Assembly (NCBI GenBank): GCA_944321865.1
Contig: CALUMZ010000012.1
Location: forward strand, 1 to 53,289
Origin: an uncultured Muribaculaceae bacterium
GTDB lineage: Bacteria; Bacteroidota; Bacteroidia; Bacteroidales; Muribaculaceae
Reading direction: 5' to 3'
DNA: 53,289 nucleotides
Part shown: piece by piece, positions 43,038-52,132 of the stretch
How the letters are laid out: every line of letters starts with the position of its first letter
Numbering within the stretch: the first letter of the stretch is position 1
The notes under the pieces: model-generated
Database searches by the model: none
Told to the model about the DNA's origin: nothing
What the model saw: the letters and a program-made list of their open reading frames with translations, nothing else
Translations under genes and position numbers: made by a program

Positions 43038-45191
43038 ATGAGGTTATTTGTGACAGTTACATTGTCAACGATATTGGTGCTGTCTGCTTTGTTTGCAAAA
43101 GCCGAACAAATTGTTGTACAGACATCTGTGCAGCAAGATACAGCCAAGATCGACAATGTGGAACTTAACGAACTCGTGGTTAAGGAATCGCTTGTGAAGC
43201 ATTCGGCAAAAAGTGATACTTACAAGGTTACAGAGGCAATGCGTCGCGGAATAGACGGCACGATGCAGTTGCTCGGGCGGTTGCCGGGCGTGGTTTACAA
43301 TAATATGAACAATTCCGTTACTGTACGCAACGATTCAAAGGTACAAATCATAGTTAATGGCAATCAAGTTGACAACAGCTATCTTAATGCAATTTCACCC
43401 GAGCGTGTAGACAGGGTGGAAGTGATTTACGTGCCATCGGCAAGATATACCGTGGCCGGCTATCGCTATGTGATTGATATAAAGTTGAAACCCGAATATC
43501 GCGGCCACGACATATACGTGGGCAATTTCATGATGGTGTCGGCAGGCGACAACAACGGCGACGACGTGATTGCAAACGAACAGCCGCAATTTATGTATAT
43601 GTATTCGGGCGACAAAGTTGATTTCAACGTTGGATACGTGTTTGGAGAAATTAATTGGAATTACCCGCTTTCATATGCAAAGTCATATCCCGGCATAGCC
43701 GACATTTCCACTGATGAGTATACAGAGAAGGATCCAAATGACCATAATCATAACCGCACCCATGCGGCATTCGCTGGGCTTGACTGGCACATACGGCAAC
43801 GGCAAACATTGTCTTTGCGTGCATCATACGAGAATATTGACTTGGGGCGTACCGTTGAAAACCGCATTCACACCACCGATGCAGCGGGCATGGAACAGTT
43901 GCATGACGAGGTTACAGTCAGTGACCAACAGTCTGACCAATTTACGGGTGCAATGATATATCGAGGCAATTTCAATGAAAAATGGGACATATTTGCCTCT
44001 CTCGGCTATGACCGTTGGAATGCCGATGCATTAAATTATTACTCGTTAACAGGCAGTTACGCAAGCAGGAACTTATATCGCAATAGTCGCGACTATCTTA
44101 ACGGTAATTTTGACCTCACTTTTTCGATCAATGAAAAAATGAGTTTGAACATAGGTTACTTGGGTACATGGAACCGTTATGATACTTACATGAAGCATGA
44201 TAACAGGCTTGTGGCACAAACTATCGACAGCCGCCATCATGCGTATGCCTGCTATGATTTTATGCCGTTGGGCAATTTGTTGCTGCACGTTGGCATTGGC
44301 TTTGAACATATAGGCCGCACCGGATTGGGTGGTATCGACAAGGACTACAATAATTTGTTGCCGCAAGCCACGTTGACATACCTTCCATCTGAAACTGTCC
44401 GCATCACGGCCGATTACAATGCAAATATGGAATATCCGCTGCAATACCAATTATCTGCTGCGGGTTATGACATCGACAGCTTAATGCACTACGAGGGAAA
44501 TACGCTACTTGCTCCGGCAAGGACGCACAGGTTGTCACTGTCGGTCGGAGTGAGTGATGCGTTCTACGCTTCGGTGGAATATAACAATACACACGACTTT
44601 TTAACAGAATGGTATGCCCCTCTTGTCGGCGGAAAATTCCTGTCAACTTTCGGTAACTCCCGTTATCATAACTTCAAGGCTATGGCGGGATATGATTGGA
44701 AAATATCGAAATATGTGGTTTGGAGCAACACATTGCAACTTAGCTATGACAAAATAAGGCTTGGCAGTATTGCCGACGATTATGTGAATTTCAACATGGT
44801 TAGCGAACTGCGGTATTGGCTCAACCCGTGGCGAATGCAATTGGTGGGTACTTATTCGCGCAATATGGTGCGCGAACCGCAATTGCAAGGGTGGAGCGAC
44901 TATGGGCAGGATATGTGGCAGGTTGCAGTCCAAAAGGCATTTTTCGACAATTGTCTTGCAGTTTCATTGATCTACGTACCACCGTTGCATCTTGGTGTGC
45001 GCCGCAACCAACGCAGTTGTGTAGAAACACCATTTTACCACACGGTTCAATCACTTAATCTAAAGACTTACGACAATATGGTGTTGTTGCGCCTTCAATT
45101 CCGCTTCAACGCCGGTAAACTTCGCCGTGATGCTTTTCGTGATAATTTCAATGTCACCAAAGAACAGAAGAAAGACCGCGGTTTAATGTAA
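43038..45191 (+). CDS. TonB-dependent receptor-like outer-membrane protein
   Basis: 717 residues. Signal peptide MRLFVTVTLSTILVLSALFAKA. A plug-like domain follows (VELNELVVKESLVKHSAKSDTYKVTEAMRRGIDGTMQLLGRLPGVVYNNMNNSVTVRNDSKVQIIVNGNQVDNSYLNAISPERVDRVEVIYVPSARY). The remaining about 560 residues are barrel strands of alternating aromatic residues (NLGYLGTWNRYDTYM, NLLLHVGIGFEHIG, ATLTYLPSETVRITADYN). There is no carboxypeptidase-like N-terminal domain and no SusD partner next to it, so it is a stand-alone receptor. Ligand unknown. It would depend on an Exb/TonB motor such as that at 24-26 kb. Confidence 0.8.
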   Translation: MRLFVTVTLSTILVLSALFAKAEQIVVQTSVQQDTAKIDNVELNELVVKESLVKHSAKSDTYKVTEAMRRGIDGTMQLLGRLPGVVYNNMNNSVTVRNDSKVQIIVNGNQVDNSYLNAISPERVDRVEVIYVPSARYTVAGYRYVIDIKLKPEYRGHDIYVGNFMMVSAGDNNGDDVIANEQPQFMYMYSGDKVDFNVGYVFGEINWNYPLSYAKSYPGIADISTDEYTEKDPNDHNHNRTHAAFAGLDWHIRQRQTLSLRASYENIDLGRTVENRIHTTDAAGMEQLHDEVTVSDQQSDQFTGAMIYRGNFNEKWDIFASLGYDRWNADALNYYSLTGSYASRNLYRNSRDYLNGNFDLTFSINEKMSLNIGYLGTWNRYDTYMKHDNRLVAQTIDSRHHAYACYDFMPLGNLLLHVGIGFEHIGRTGLGGIDKDYNNLLPQATLTYLPSETVRITADYNANMEYPLQYQLSAAGYDIDSLMHYEGNTLLAPARTHRLSLSVGVSDAFYASVEYNNTHDFLTEWYAPLVGGKFLSTFGNSRYHNFKAMAGYDWKISKYVVWSNTLQLSYDKIRLGSIADDYVNFNMVSELRYWLNPWRMQLVGTYSRNMVREPQLQGWSDYGQDMWQVAVQKAFFDNCLAVSLIYVPPLHLGVRRNQRSCVETPFYHTVQSLNLKTYDNMVLLRLQFRFNAGKLRRDAFRDNFNVTKEQKKDRGLM

Positions 45192-45294
45192 AAATCCCAA
45201 AAGATATATTTCAATTGGCAGCGGGCGGTTTTGGAATGAAAATTTAGCAGCAGTAGAGTTGTTAAACCCAAATTATAAACAAAAAATTAGCTTT

Positions 45295-45328
45295 TTTGCG
45301 GTCTAATGACCGATTTGGGTTAATTTTG
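45295..45328 (+). promoter_or_regulatory. Promoter of the U32 gene with dyad operator
   Basis: TTTG (45295-45298), the dyad CGGTC-TAAT-GACCG (45299-45312), ATTTGGGT, and the -7 box TAATTTTG (45321-45328); spacer 22. It is the twin of the promoter at 20511-20544: 32 of 34 bases are the same, while the sequences on both sides differ. The ATG lies 24 bases downstream. Confidence 0.7.
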
Positions 45329-45352
45329 CAGGTGACAACGCACACACAATAA

Positions 45353-46618
45353 ATGGAAAGAAAAGACTTTGAGATAATGGCTCCCGTTGGCTCGTATGAG
45401 TCGCTGACCGCCGCCGTGCAGGGTGGCGCCGATGCTGTGTACTTCGGCATAGGGGGGTTGAACATGCGCGACAAGTCGTCGGTGAACTTTACCACCGACG
45501 ACCTTGCGCAGATAGTGGCTTACTGCAAAGAGCACGGGCTGAAAAGCTACCTGACGGTCAACACGGTTGTGTATGACGAGGATATACCGCTGATGCACAG
45601 CATCGTCGATGCAGCTCGGCAGGCAGGTGTGTCGGCCATCATAGCTTCGGACATGGCTGCAATCATGTATGCGCGTTCCATCGGGGTTGAGGTGCATATT
45701 TCCACGCAGGTGAATGTGTCGAACAGCGAGGCTGTCAAGTTCTATTCCCAATATGCCGACGTGATGGTGCTTGCACGCGAGTTGAACCTCGACCAAGTGG
45801 CACACATTCACCGCACCATAGTCGACGAGAACATTTGCGGCCCGCACGGCCGGCAGGTGCGCATCGAGATGTTTTGCCACGGGGCTTTGTGCATGGCGGT
45901 GTCGGGTAAGTGCTACCTGAGCCTGCACGAGACCGGTGCGTCGGCCAACCGCGGTGCCTGCCGCCAGATATGCCGCCGCGGATATACCGTGCGCGATCGC
46001 GAAACCGGCGATGAGCTTGCAATCGACAACCAATACATAATGTCGCCCAAGGACTTGAAGACAATCCACTTCCTCAACAAGATGATAGATGCCGGGGTGC
46101 GAGTGTTCAAAATTGAGGGTAGGGCACGCGGGCCGGAGTATGTGCGCACGGCCGTCGGGTGCTACAACGAGGCCATAAACGCCTGCTTGGACGGCACGTT
46201 TGGCGAGGAAAAAATTGCAGGTTGGAACGAACGGCTTGACAAGATTTTCAACCGTGGCTTTTGGAACGGCTATTACTTGGGTCAACGGCTCGGGGAGTGG
46301 ACGTCGAAGTATGGTTCGTCGGCCACACGCACAAAGATATATGCCGCAAAGGGCGTGAGATATTTCTCCAACATCAAGGTTGCCGAGTTCTTGATGGAAG
46401 CCGGCGAACTCAATGTGGGTGACGAAATTCTCATTATAGGCCCGACGACGGGAGTTATTCCGATGACTGTCAGTGAAATTCGCGTAGACCTCAAGCCGGT
46501 GCAAAAGGCCGTGAAAGGCGACCGTTTCTCGATACAAGTCGATGAAAAAATCCGCCCGAGCGACAAGCTATACGTGTGGTGGGATTCCGAGAAATTGCGA
46601 GAATCAAAAATAAAATGA
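45353..46618 (+). CDS. Peptidase U32-family protein (TrhP/YegQ-like)
   Basis: 421 residues. Typical start EIMAPVGSYESLTAAVQGGADAVYFGIGGLNMR, then HISTQVNVSNSEAVKFY, VMVLARELNLDQVAHI, the U32 signature EMFCHGALCMAVSGKCYLS, NRGACRQICRRGY and FKIEGRARGPEYV. The cysteines of the signature probably bind an Fe-S cluster. Relatives act in tRNA hydroxylation (TrhP at U34) rather than as true proteases; which applies here is not decided. The promoter carries the dyad shared with the wall operon. yifB follows after 59 bases with its own -7 box. Confidence 0.9.
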   Translation: MERKDFEIMAPVGSYESLTAAVQGGADAVYFGIGGLNMRDKSSVNFTTDDLAQIVAYCKEHGLKSYLTVNTVVYDEDIPLMHSIVDAARQAGVSAIIASDMAAIMYARSIGVEVHISTQVNVSNSEAVKFYSQYADVMVLARELNLDQVAHIHRTIVDENICGPHGRQVRIEMFCHGALCMAVSGKCYLSLHETGASANRGACRQICRRGYTVRDRETGDELAIDNQYIMSPKDLKTIHFLNKMIDAGVRVFKIEGRARGPEYVRTAVGCYNEAINACLDGTFGEEKIAGWNERLDKIFNRGFWNGYYLGQRLGEWTSKYGSSATRTKIYAAKGVRYFSNIKVAEFLMEAGELNVGDEILIIGPTTGVIPMTVSEIRVDLKPVQKAVKGDRFSIQVDEKIRPSDKLYVWWDSEKLRESKIK

Positions 46619-46648
46619 CAATATCTGAGATTGTCGGTGATATTGTGC

Positions 46649-46656
46649 TAATTTTG
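46649..46656 (+). promoter_or_regulatory. Predicted -7 box of yifB
   Basis: TAATTTTG, 21 bases before the ATG at 46678. The -33 part is weak. Confidence 0.45.
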
Positions 46657-46677
46657 TAAAAAGAGTAAAAATTTTTC

Positions 46678-48216
46678 ATGCTTACAAAGGTTTTCGGAGC
46701 GGCGGTGCATGGCATAGACGCCATAGTGGTGACGATTGAGGTGTCGGTTGACACCGGTATCGGCTACACCATCGTGGGATTGCCCGATGCTGCCGTCAAG
46801 GAAAGCAACGAGCGCATTCGCACTGCCATGAAACAGTGTGGGCAGAGCTTCCCTCACAGGCAAGTGGTGGTGAACATGTCGCCTGCCGATGTGAGGAAAG
46901 AGGGTGCAGCGTATGATTTGCCACTTGCCACCGGGATTCTTGCCGCCGATGGCAAAATCAACGCCGACCGCCTTGCGCGGTTCATGATAATGGGCGAATT
47001 GTCGCTCGACGGATCTGTACTCCCCATAAAGGGGGCTTTGCCGATGGCGATAAAAGCCCGGGAACTGGGATATGAAGGTTTCATAGTTCCCAAAGCCAAT
47101 GTCAAGGAAGCAGCCGTGGTAAACAACCTTGATGTTTACGGAGTGGAAAACATGAAGGAGGTGATAGGTTTCTTTAATGGAGAATACCGTTTGAAACCCA
47201 CGGTAATAAACACACGTGAGGAATTTTTCAGCACTGTCAACAATTATGACTTTGACTTCTCGGAGGTGCGCGGACAGGAGAATGTGAAGCGTGCCTTTGA
47301 GGTGGCATGTGCAGGTGGGCATAATATAATACTTGTGGGTAGCCCCGGGTCGGGAAAGTCGATGATGGCAAAGCGTCTGCCGTCGATATTGCCGCCGTTA
47401 AGCCTGCAAGAAGCATTGGAAACAACCAAAATACACTCTGTTGCCGGTAAACTCGAGCGTGGAGCCACGCTCATGACCCGGCGGCCTTTCCGTGCGCCGC
47501 ACCACACCATTTCACCGGTGGCTCTTGTGGGAGGTGGCACATATCCCTCTCCGGGCGAAATAAGCCTTGCCCACAATGGCATATTGTTTCTCGACGAGTT
47601 GCCCGAGTTCAGCCGCCAAGTGCTCGAAGTGATGCGGCAACCGCTTGAAGACCGACATATTACTATTTCACGGGCCAAGTATTCGGTCGATTATCCGGCA
47701 TCATTCATGCTTGTTGCCTCGATGAACCCGTGCCCGTGTGGATATTACGGCCACCCCACCAAGCCATGCGTGTGCCCGCCGGGTGCCGTGCACAAGTATC
47801 TGAGCAAAATTTCAGGGCCGTTGCTCGATCGTATCGACATACAGATAGAGGTGTCGCCCGTGCAGTTCGACGAGATGGCATCGAATGTGCCGTCGGAAAG
47901 CAGTGCTTCGATCAGGGAACGTGTGGTGCGTGCCCGCGAAATACAGCAACGCCGTTTTGCCGGCGAGAAGGGCATACATTGCAATGCACAGATGACCTCG
48001 CGGCTTATAAGGCAATACGCCACGCCCGATGCCGAAGGGCTTGAACACTTGAAGCATGCGATGACGCGGCTGAGCATGTCGGCAAGGGCGTATGATCGTA
48101 TACTGAAGGTGGCGCGCACCATAGCCGACCTTGCCGGCGAAGAGCGCGTGCAGTCAAAGCACTTGCAAGAGGCATTGAGTTACCGCAATCTCGACCGTGA
48201 AAACTGGGCCAAATAA
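46678..48216 (+). CDS. comM: YifB/ComM-family AAA+ ATPase (Mg-chelatase-like)
   Basis: 512 residues. N-terminal domain MLTKVFGAAVHGIDAIVVTIEVSVDTGIGYTIVGLPDAAVKESNERIRTA, typical of YifB; Lon-protease-like fold up to about residue 180. AAA+ core: Walker A GSPGSGKS (221-228), Walker B FLDELPEF (about 302-309), and the Mg-chelatase block MNPCPCGYYGHPTKPC with a cysteine-rich loop. C-terminal SMSARAYDRILKVARTIADLAGEERV. In transformable bacteria ComM drives branch migration of incoming DNA; in others the role is unclear. tadA begins 14 bases after its stop. Confidence 0.93.
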   Translation: MLTKVFGAAVHGIDAIVVTIEVSVDTGIGYTIVGLPDAAVKESNERIRTAMKQCGQSFPHRQVVVNMSPADVRKEGAAYDLPLATGILAADGKINADRLARFMIMGELSLDGSVLPIKGALPMAIKARELGYEGFIVPKANVKEAAVVNNLDVYGVENMKEVIGFFNGEYRLKPTVINTREEFFSTVNNYDFDFSEVRGQENVKRAFEVACAGGHNIILVGSPGSGKSMMAKRLPSILPPLSLQEALETTKIHSVAGKLERGATLMTRRPFRAPHHTISPVALVGGGTYPSPGEISLAHNGILFLDELPEFSRQVLEVMRQPLEDRHITISRAKYSVDYPASFMLVASMNPCPCGYYGHPTKPCVCPPGAVHKYLSKISGPLLDRIDIQIEVSPVQFDEMASNVPSESSASIRERVVRAREIQQRRFAGEKGIHCNAQMTSRLIRQYATPDAEGLEHLKHAMTRLSMSARAYDRILKVARTIADLAGEERVQSKHLQEALSYRNLDRENWAK

Positions 48217-48230
48217 CTGCATAGACGATT

Positions 48231-48677
48231 ATGAACACCATAGAAGATAATGACGAAAAATTCATGCGTGCCGCTCTTGATGAAGCACGCAAGGCAGCTG
48301 CCCGCGATGAAGTACCGATAGGGGCTGTGATTGTGTGCAAAGGGCAGATAATAGCACGGGCGCACAACCTCACCGAGACGTTGACCGACCCTACTGCACA
48401 TGCCGAAATGCAGGCAATAACCTCGGCAACGAGTTACCTTGGCGGAAAATATCTCACCGAGTGCACACTGTATGTAACGGTGGAACCATGCCTGATGTGC
48501 GCAGGTGCCATCGGTTGGAGCCAAATGAAAAGGGTAGTGTATGGTGCTGCCGACGACAAGCGCGGCTACCACACATTTTGCCCCAACCCGTTCCATAAAA
48601 AGACCGAAGTCACTGCCGGAGTACTTGCCGACGAATGTGGCAGCTTAGTCACCGACTTTTTCCGCGCCAAGCGGTAA
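48231..48677 (+). CDS. tadA: Nucleoside deaminase, tRNA adenosine deaminase (TadA) type
   Basis: 148 residues. Zinc-dependent deaminase centre: HAEMQAI (His57, Glu59) and EPCLMCAGAI (Cys87, Cys90). The start FMRAALDEARKAAARDEVPIGAVIV and the end YHTFCPNPFHKKTEVTAGVLADECGSLVTDFFRAKR agree with TadA, which makes inosine at position 34 of tRNA-Arg. A guanine deaminase role is a less likely alternative. It follows yifB after 14 bases, and repeat copy D begins 11 bases after its stop. Confidence 0.9.
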   Translation: MNTIEDNDEKFMRAALDEARKAAARDEVPIGAVIVCKGQIIARAHNLTETLTDPTAHAEMQAITSATSYLGGKYLTECTLYVTVEPCLMCAGAIGWSQMKRVVYGAADDKRGYHTFCPNPFHKKTEVTAGVLADECGSLVTDFFRAKR

Positions 48678-48688
48678 CAAGTTTTTTA

Positions 48689-49295
48689 GAGGGTGTATCA
48701 AAATGCGATTTTTTTCAGGTGTAGAGACTTGGCATGCCGAGTCTCGATAATATTAATGATTTATAAGATGCTTAATATCAAATAGTTTGTCAACCCGGTT
48801 GTAGAGGGTGTATCAAAACAACAAGTGCGGCAAATCTTGCTTACGATTTATAACTGAATATGCGTGGTTAGTTGCCTCGGAGAGGCAATACTTTGCTTAA
48901 CCGTAGCGTGGAGTGAGCGCAGCGAACGTAACCTGCGGTACTCGGTTCACCCTTGAAATACGGCTTCGGAGATGCCGAACTTAAACTGTTGCGTTAGTTC
49001 GGCATCTCCGAAGCCGCGTAGTATACATATCTGTCTTTCCGCAGGTTACGTTCGCTGTGCTCACTCCACCGGCGGTTAAGCTGAGTGCAGCCTCTCCGAG
49101 GCTGTCCTTGTGGCACACGAAAGGATTTTACTGCACAACCGACTTTCTTTTGCAGCCATTACCCGGTGCTTGCACAATATATAAGATGTAAGGGGAAGTT
49201 ACTATAACTTATAATTCGTAAGTAACGTTACCTTATTTATTAATTTTGATACACCCTCTACTGCCACATTGGAATGATGATTTTGATACACCCTC
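48689..49295. repeat. Interspersed palindromic repeat, copy D, with nested copy
   Basis: The outer element has ends TAGAGGGTGTATCAAAATGC and TTTTGATACACCCTCTA and a first palindrome (GAGACT..AGTCTC, about 48724-48747) as in copy B. The 28-base central palindrome is interrupted: only its outer TAGAG and CTCTA remain at 48803 and 49260, with an inner element between them. It fills the gap between the converging tadA and SGNH genes (11 and 5 bases left). No coding capacity is visible. Confidence 0.8.
48805..49258. repeat. Inner element of copy D with a giant nested palindrome
   Basis: 454 bases with ends GAGGGTGTATCAAAA and TTTTGATACACCCTC in inverted order. Inside, three pairs of inverted arms are nested around one centre: GCCTCGGAGAGGC at 48874-48886 with 49090-49102; a 29-base arm at 48910-48938 (starts GGAGTGAGC) with 49039-49067, one mismatch; and a 23-base arm at 48961-48984 (CGGCTTCGGAGATGCCGAAC) with 48994-49016. 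Together they could extrude a cruciform or RNA hairpin of 229 bases. Confidence 0.8.
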
Positions 49296-49300
49296 TAAAC

Positions 49301-50383
49301 CTATTTCTTCCAGCCGGTGATGCTGCAAAGGAATGGCATCAGTTCGTTTGCCATTTTGCGGTGTTGGGCTTTTGATGGATGTAAGTCGGCACCGTAACCG
49401 AGGCTGCCATCTTGAGGCGTCAAGTCAAAACGATAGATGTTTTTGTCCCCTTCGCTTTTCAGAGTGTTGTATATTTCATCGAGTGCCGCATCTTGTTGTT
49501 CAAGAGGCTTGCCGGCGAGCATACAACCCGACACCAACACTATTTTCGTCTTTGGATAAAGCGAGCGCAGGTGGCGCACAAATTTTTCGTAACTTTCGCG
49601 GTATAGTTCAGGGTCGCAACCGGTGGTGCTGAAGTCGTTGGTACCAAGGTCTATGCACAGTACATCGGGAATATTCCCCTTGGTATTCCACTTTTGCGAA
49701 TCGTCGTAAATGAGAGTATAATCATACCATTGCGGCAATGTTCCGCTGCCGTTGTTTCCGTCATAGTTACGGAATACGCCTATACCCGAGCGCGCAACTA
49801 CAGTCAGCCGCAAATCGAGTTCCCGGGCAATGATTGCTGCGAAAGTATAAAAAAAGTTTGAATTCGACGGGTCATATTTCACGCTGCCGTCGGCGGCTTC
49901 GGTTCCGTAGCCGCACGTCATGGAATCGCCGATGAATTCTATCAACGGGCGTTCATCTTTTCCCATGCTAACCAATTCAGCATCTTTGTCGATGAGCAGG
50001 CCGTAGAACTCGGCTTGTGTTTGATATTCTTCCGAAACCAGCATCACATCGATGATGTGTCGGCCGGGATTGAGTCCCGAAGCTATTTTTATCACACTGT
50101 CACGTTCGCCGAAGTGTATTTTGCGGAAATCTTTGTTGTCGATGCCTACCATGAAGTAGCCGCTGCTTGGCTTCATCTTAACGGCAACCGAAGTCCCGGT
50201 AAAGCAAGCCTTGATGGATGTTCCGGGGTAAGCCATCATGGGTGCGAACTTGTTGGCAAAGTTTATTCGCCCGCTGTAATGAATATTGTTGTCGTATGGT
50301 TCCACAAGTTTTGTTTGTGCCAAAACGGCAACATTACACAACAGCATTGCGACAAGCAGAAGGGTTAATTTGGATATTTTCAT
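49301..50383 (-). CDS. SGNH/GDSL hydrolase, CE2-like acetyl esterase
   Basis: 360 residues from the ATG at 50383; the frame runs 20 codons further into the gap. Signal peptide MKISKLTLLLVAMLLCNVAVLAQ. An N-terminal beta-sandwich (about 25-145: VEPYDNNIHYSGRINF, GTSIKACFTGTSVAVKM) precedes the SGNH domain: catalytic Ser in IEFIGDSMTCGYGTE, Gly in ARSGIGV, Asn in CIDLGTNDFS, and the Asp-x-x-His in GADLHPSKAQH. Two-domain enzymes of this build are CE2 esterases, which remove acetyl groups from plant glycans such as xylan or mannan. It is exported and the last gene of the S24-uridine kinase unit, 34 bases after the kinase. Confidence 0.88.
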   Translation of the reverse strand: MKISKLTLLLVAMLLCNVAVLAQTKLVEPYDNNIHYSGRINFANKFAPMMAYPGTSIKACFTGTSVAVKMKPSSGYFMVGIDNKDFRKIHFGERDSVIKIASGLNPGRHIIDVMLVSEEYQTQAEFYGLLIDKDAELVSMGKDERPLIEFIGDSMTCGYGTEAADGSVKYDPSNSNFFYTFAAIIARELDLRLTVVARSGIGVFRNYDGNNGSGTLPQWYDYTLIYDDSQKWNTKGNIPDVLCIDLGTNDFSTTGCDPELYRESYEKFVRHLRSLYPKTKIVLVSGCMLAGKPLEQQDAALDEIYNTLKSEGDKNIYRFDLTPQDGSLGYGADLHPSKAQHRKMANELMPFLCSITGWKK

Positions 50384-50417
50384 ATAAGTGGTTAAAATAT
50401 AATAAGTTAATAAAATG

Positions 50418-52100
50418 TCAATAATGGAAGCTGCTGCCACCAAGGAATTCGCGAAGCAGGCTCGTGCTTGGTATTTGGCTTTCGCTTATAGGTAGGAAAT
50501 AACCAAGAAAAGTGAGTAGCCTCACTGCTTCGGCAAATTCGGGTGTGTTGCGCGGAACCTTGCGCAGCAAAGGCACGGCATAGTCTTTCATGACACCCAG
50601 TTCAAAAAGCAGTGAAGAATTGAAAGTGGCATCGGCATTTTCTTGGAACGGGAAAATCCATTTTTCTTCGCCCCGCCGCACGCTCGGCCAGCGGGCAATG
50701 GTTTTCAATGCATCGGTACCGCGGTATTTATGGTCGCGTATTATGCGTCGCAGCAGCCGGTTGTCGGTTGTTGGAACCCAGTTATGGTCGTCGATTGTGA
50801 GTGTTGTAAGGGCCGATACGTACAATCTGAATTTCTGCTCTTCGGGGATTTGCGCCGTTAATTCGGGATTCAGGCCGTGTATGCCTTCTATCAGCAACAC
50901 GTTGTTTGGCCCGAGCCTCATTTTGTCTCCCTTGAAAACCCTGCGGCCCGAAGCAAAGTCGTAGGTGGGCATTTCCACCTCTTCCCCGGCAATGAGTCGC
51001 CGAAGGTCGTTGTTGAACAGTTCAAGGTCGAGTGCATACAGTGATTCGTAGTCATATTCCCCGTTTTCATCTACCGGGGTAGCTTCGCGGTCGACAAAGT
51101 AGTTGTCAAGTGAAATCACCTTGGGAATGATGCGGTTAATCATCAATTGTATGGCAAGGCGCCGCGACGAAGTGGTCTTTCCGCTCGACGATGGACCGGC
51201 TATCAGCACTATGCGTGCATTTCCTTGCTTGTAGCGAGTGGCAATTTCGTCGGCAATATGGGCGAATTTGGCATCGTGCAAGGCTTCGGCCACATTGATT
51301 AGCATCGACGTGTTGCCATCGACGACGGCACGGTTAAGGTCGGCTACATTGGTAATGCCTACAACCTCGTTGAATTGCAAGTAATCGTCAAATGCCATCA
51401 GCATCTTGTCTTGCATTATGCAGCGCTTGGCCTTGCCGGGCTGTTTGGGGTCGGGGCCGAGCAGCAACATGCCGTTATGGTATTTTACCAAGTCGAACAC
51501 CTGCAACGAACCCGACGACGGGGCAAGGTTGCCATAATAACTGTCGGTGGTGTCTCCCAGAGTGTAATACACCGAGTATATTTCATCGGAAGTGTCGAGT
51601 AGTTCTACTTTGTCGTCGAGCCCGGCTTGCACGAATATTTCGCGAACGTCGCGAGTGAGCTTTTGCCTGCGCAAGAATGGAATGTCGGCATCTACGATGT
51701 TGTGCATCTGCTGTTTTATTTGAGTGACGACAGCTTCCGACGGTATAAATTCTTTCCCTTCATTGTCTACGATTTGTGCATAATAGCCATTGGAGATGGA
51801 GTGGCGCATGCGCAGCTTCATTGCCGGGCAAACGTCAAGTACAGCCTTGTATAACACCATGCACAGCGAGCGCACGTATACGCGCATTCCCGATGGTGAA
51901 TTCAGGTCGAGGAATTCTACCATATTAGGCTTGTAAACAGGGAAATGCAGGTCTTCGGTTTTGTTGTTTACATGTGCGCAAATAGGCTTTAGTGCTATTT
52001 TGTCTTTTATGCGTTCGTAAATTTCGAGCAGTGTTTCACCTCCGTCCACCGGGATATATTCTTCGGTGTTTTTGCAATATATGTTAAGTTGGCCGGTCAT
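50418..52100 (-). CDS. Uridine kinase-like nucleoside kinase with TGS and ThrRS-like N-terminus
   Basis: 560 residues. Residues 1-65: TGS-type domain (LNIYCKNTEEYIPVDGGETLLEIYERI). Residues about 70-290: segment related to the second additional domain of threonyl-tRNA synthetase, but without a clear HxxxH. Residues 295-540: P-loop kinase of uridine kinase type, GPSSSGKT (302-309), then SLDNYFVDREATPVDENGEYDYESLYALDLELFNNDL, LLIEGIHGLNPELT and TDNRLLRRIIRDHKYRG. This three-part fusion is common in Bacteroidota. It phosphorylates a pyrimidine nucleoside; what the tRNA-like part senses is unknown. It lies 32 bases after the S24 gene. Confidence 0.9.
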   Translation of the reverse strand: MTGQLNIYCKNTEEYIPVDGGETLLEIYERIKDKIALKPICAHVNNKTEDLHFPVYKPNMVEFLDLNSPSGMRVYVRSLCMVLYKAVLDVCPAMKLRMRHSISNGYYAQIVDNEGKEFIPSEAVVTQIKQQMHNIVDADIPFLRRQKLTRDVREIFVQAGLDDKVELLDTSDEIYSVYYTLGDTTDSYYGNLAPSSGSLQVFDLVKYHNGMLLLGPDPKQPGKAKRCIMQDKMLMAFDDYLQFNEVVGITNVADLNRAVVDGNTSMLINVAEALHDAKFAHIADEIATRYKQGNARIVLIAGPSSSGKTTSSRRLAIQLMINRIIPKVISLDNYFVDREATPVDENGEYDYESLYALDLELFNNDLRRLIAGEEVEMPTYDFASGRRVFKGDKMRLGPNNVLLIEGIHGLNPELTAQIPEEQKFRLYVSALTTLTIDDHNWVPTTDNRLLRRIIRDHKYRGTDALKTIARWPSVRRGEEKWIFPFQENADATFNSSLLFELGVMKDYAVPLLRKVPRNTPEFAEAVRLLTFLGYFLPISESQIPSTSLLREFLGGSSFHY

Positions 52101-52132
52101 GATTTTTGTTATTTTATATAGTCCGTGTATAT

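Noticed and set aside
48689..49295. CRISPR array or insertion sequence
   Set aside because: No regular spacers and no transposase frame; only inverted, nested non-coding sequence.
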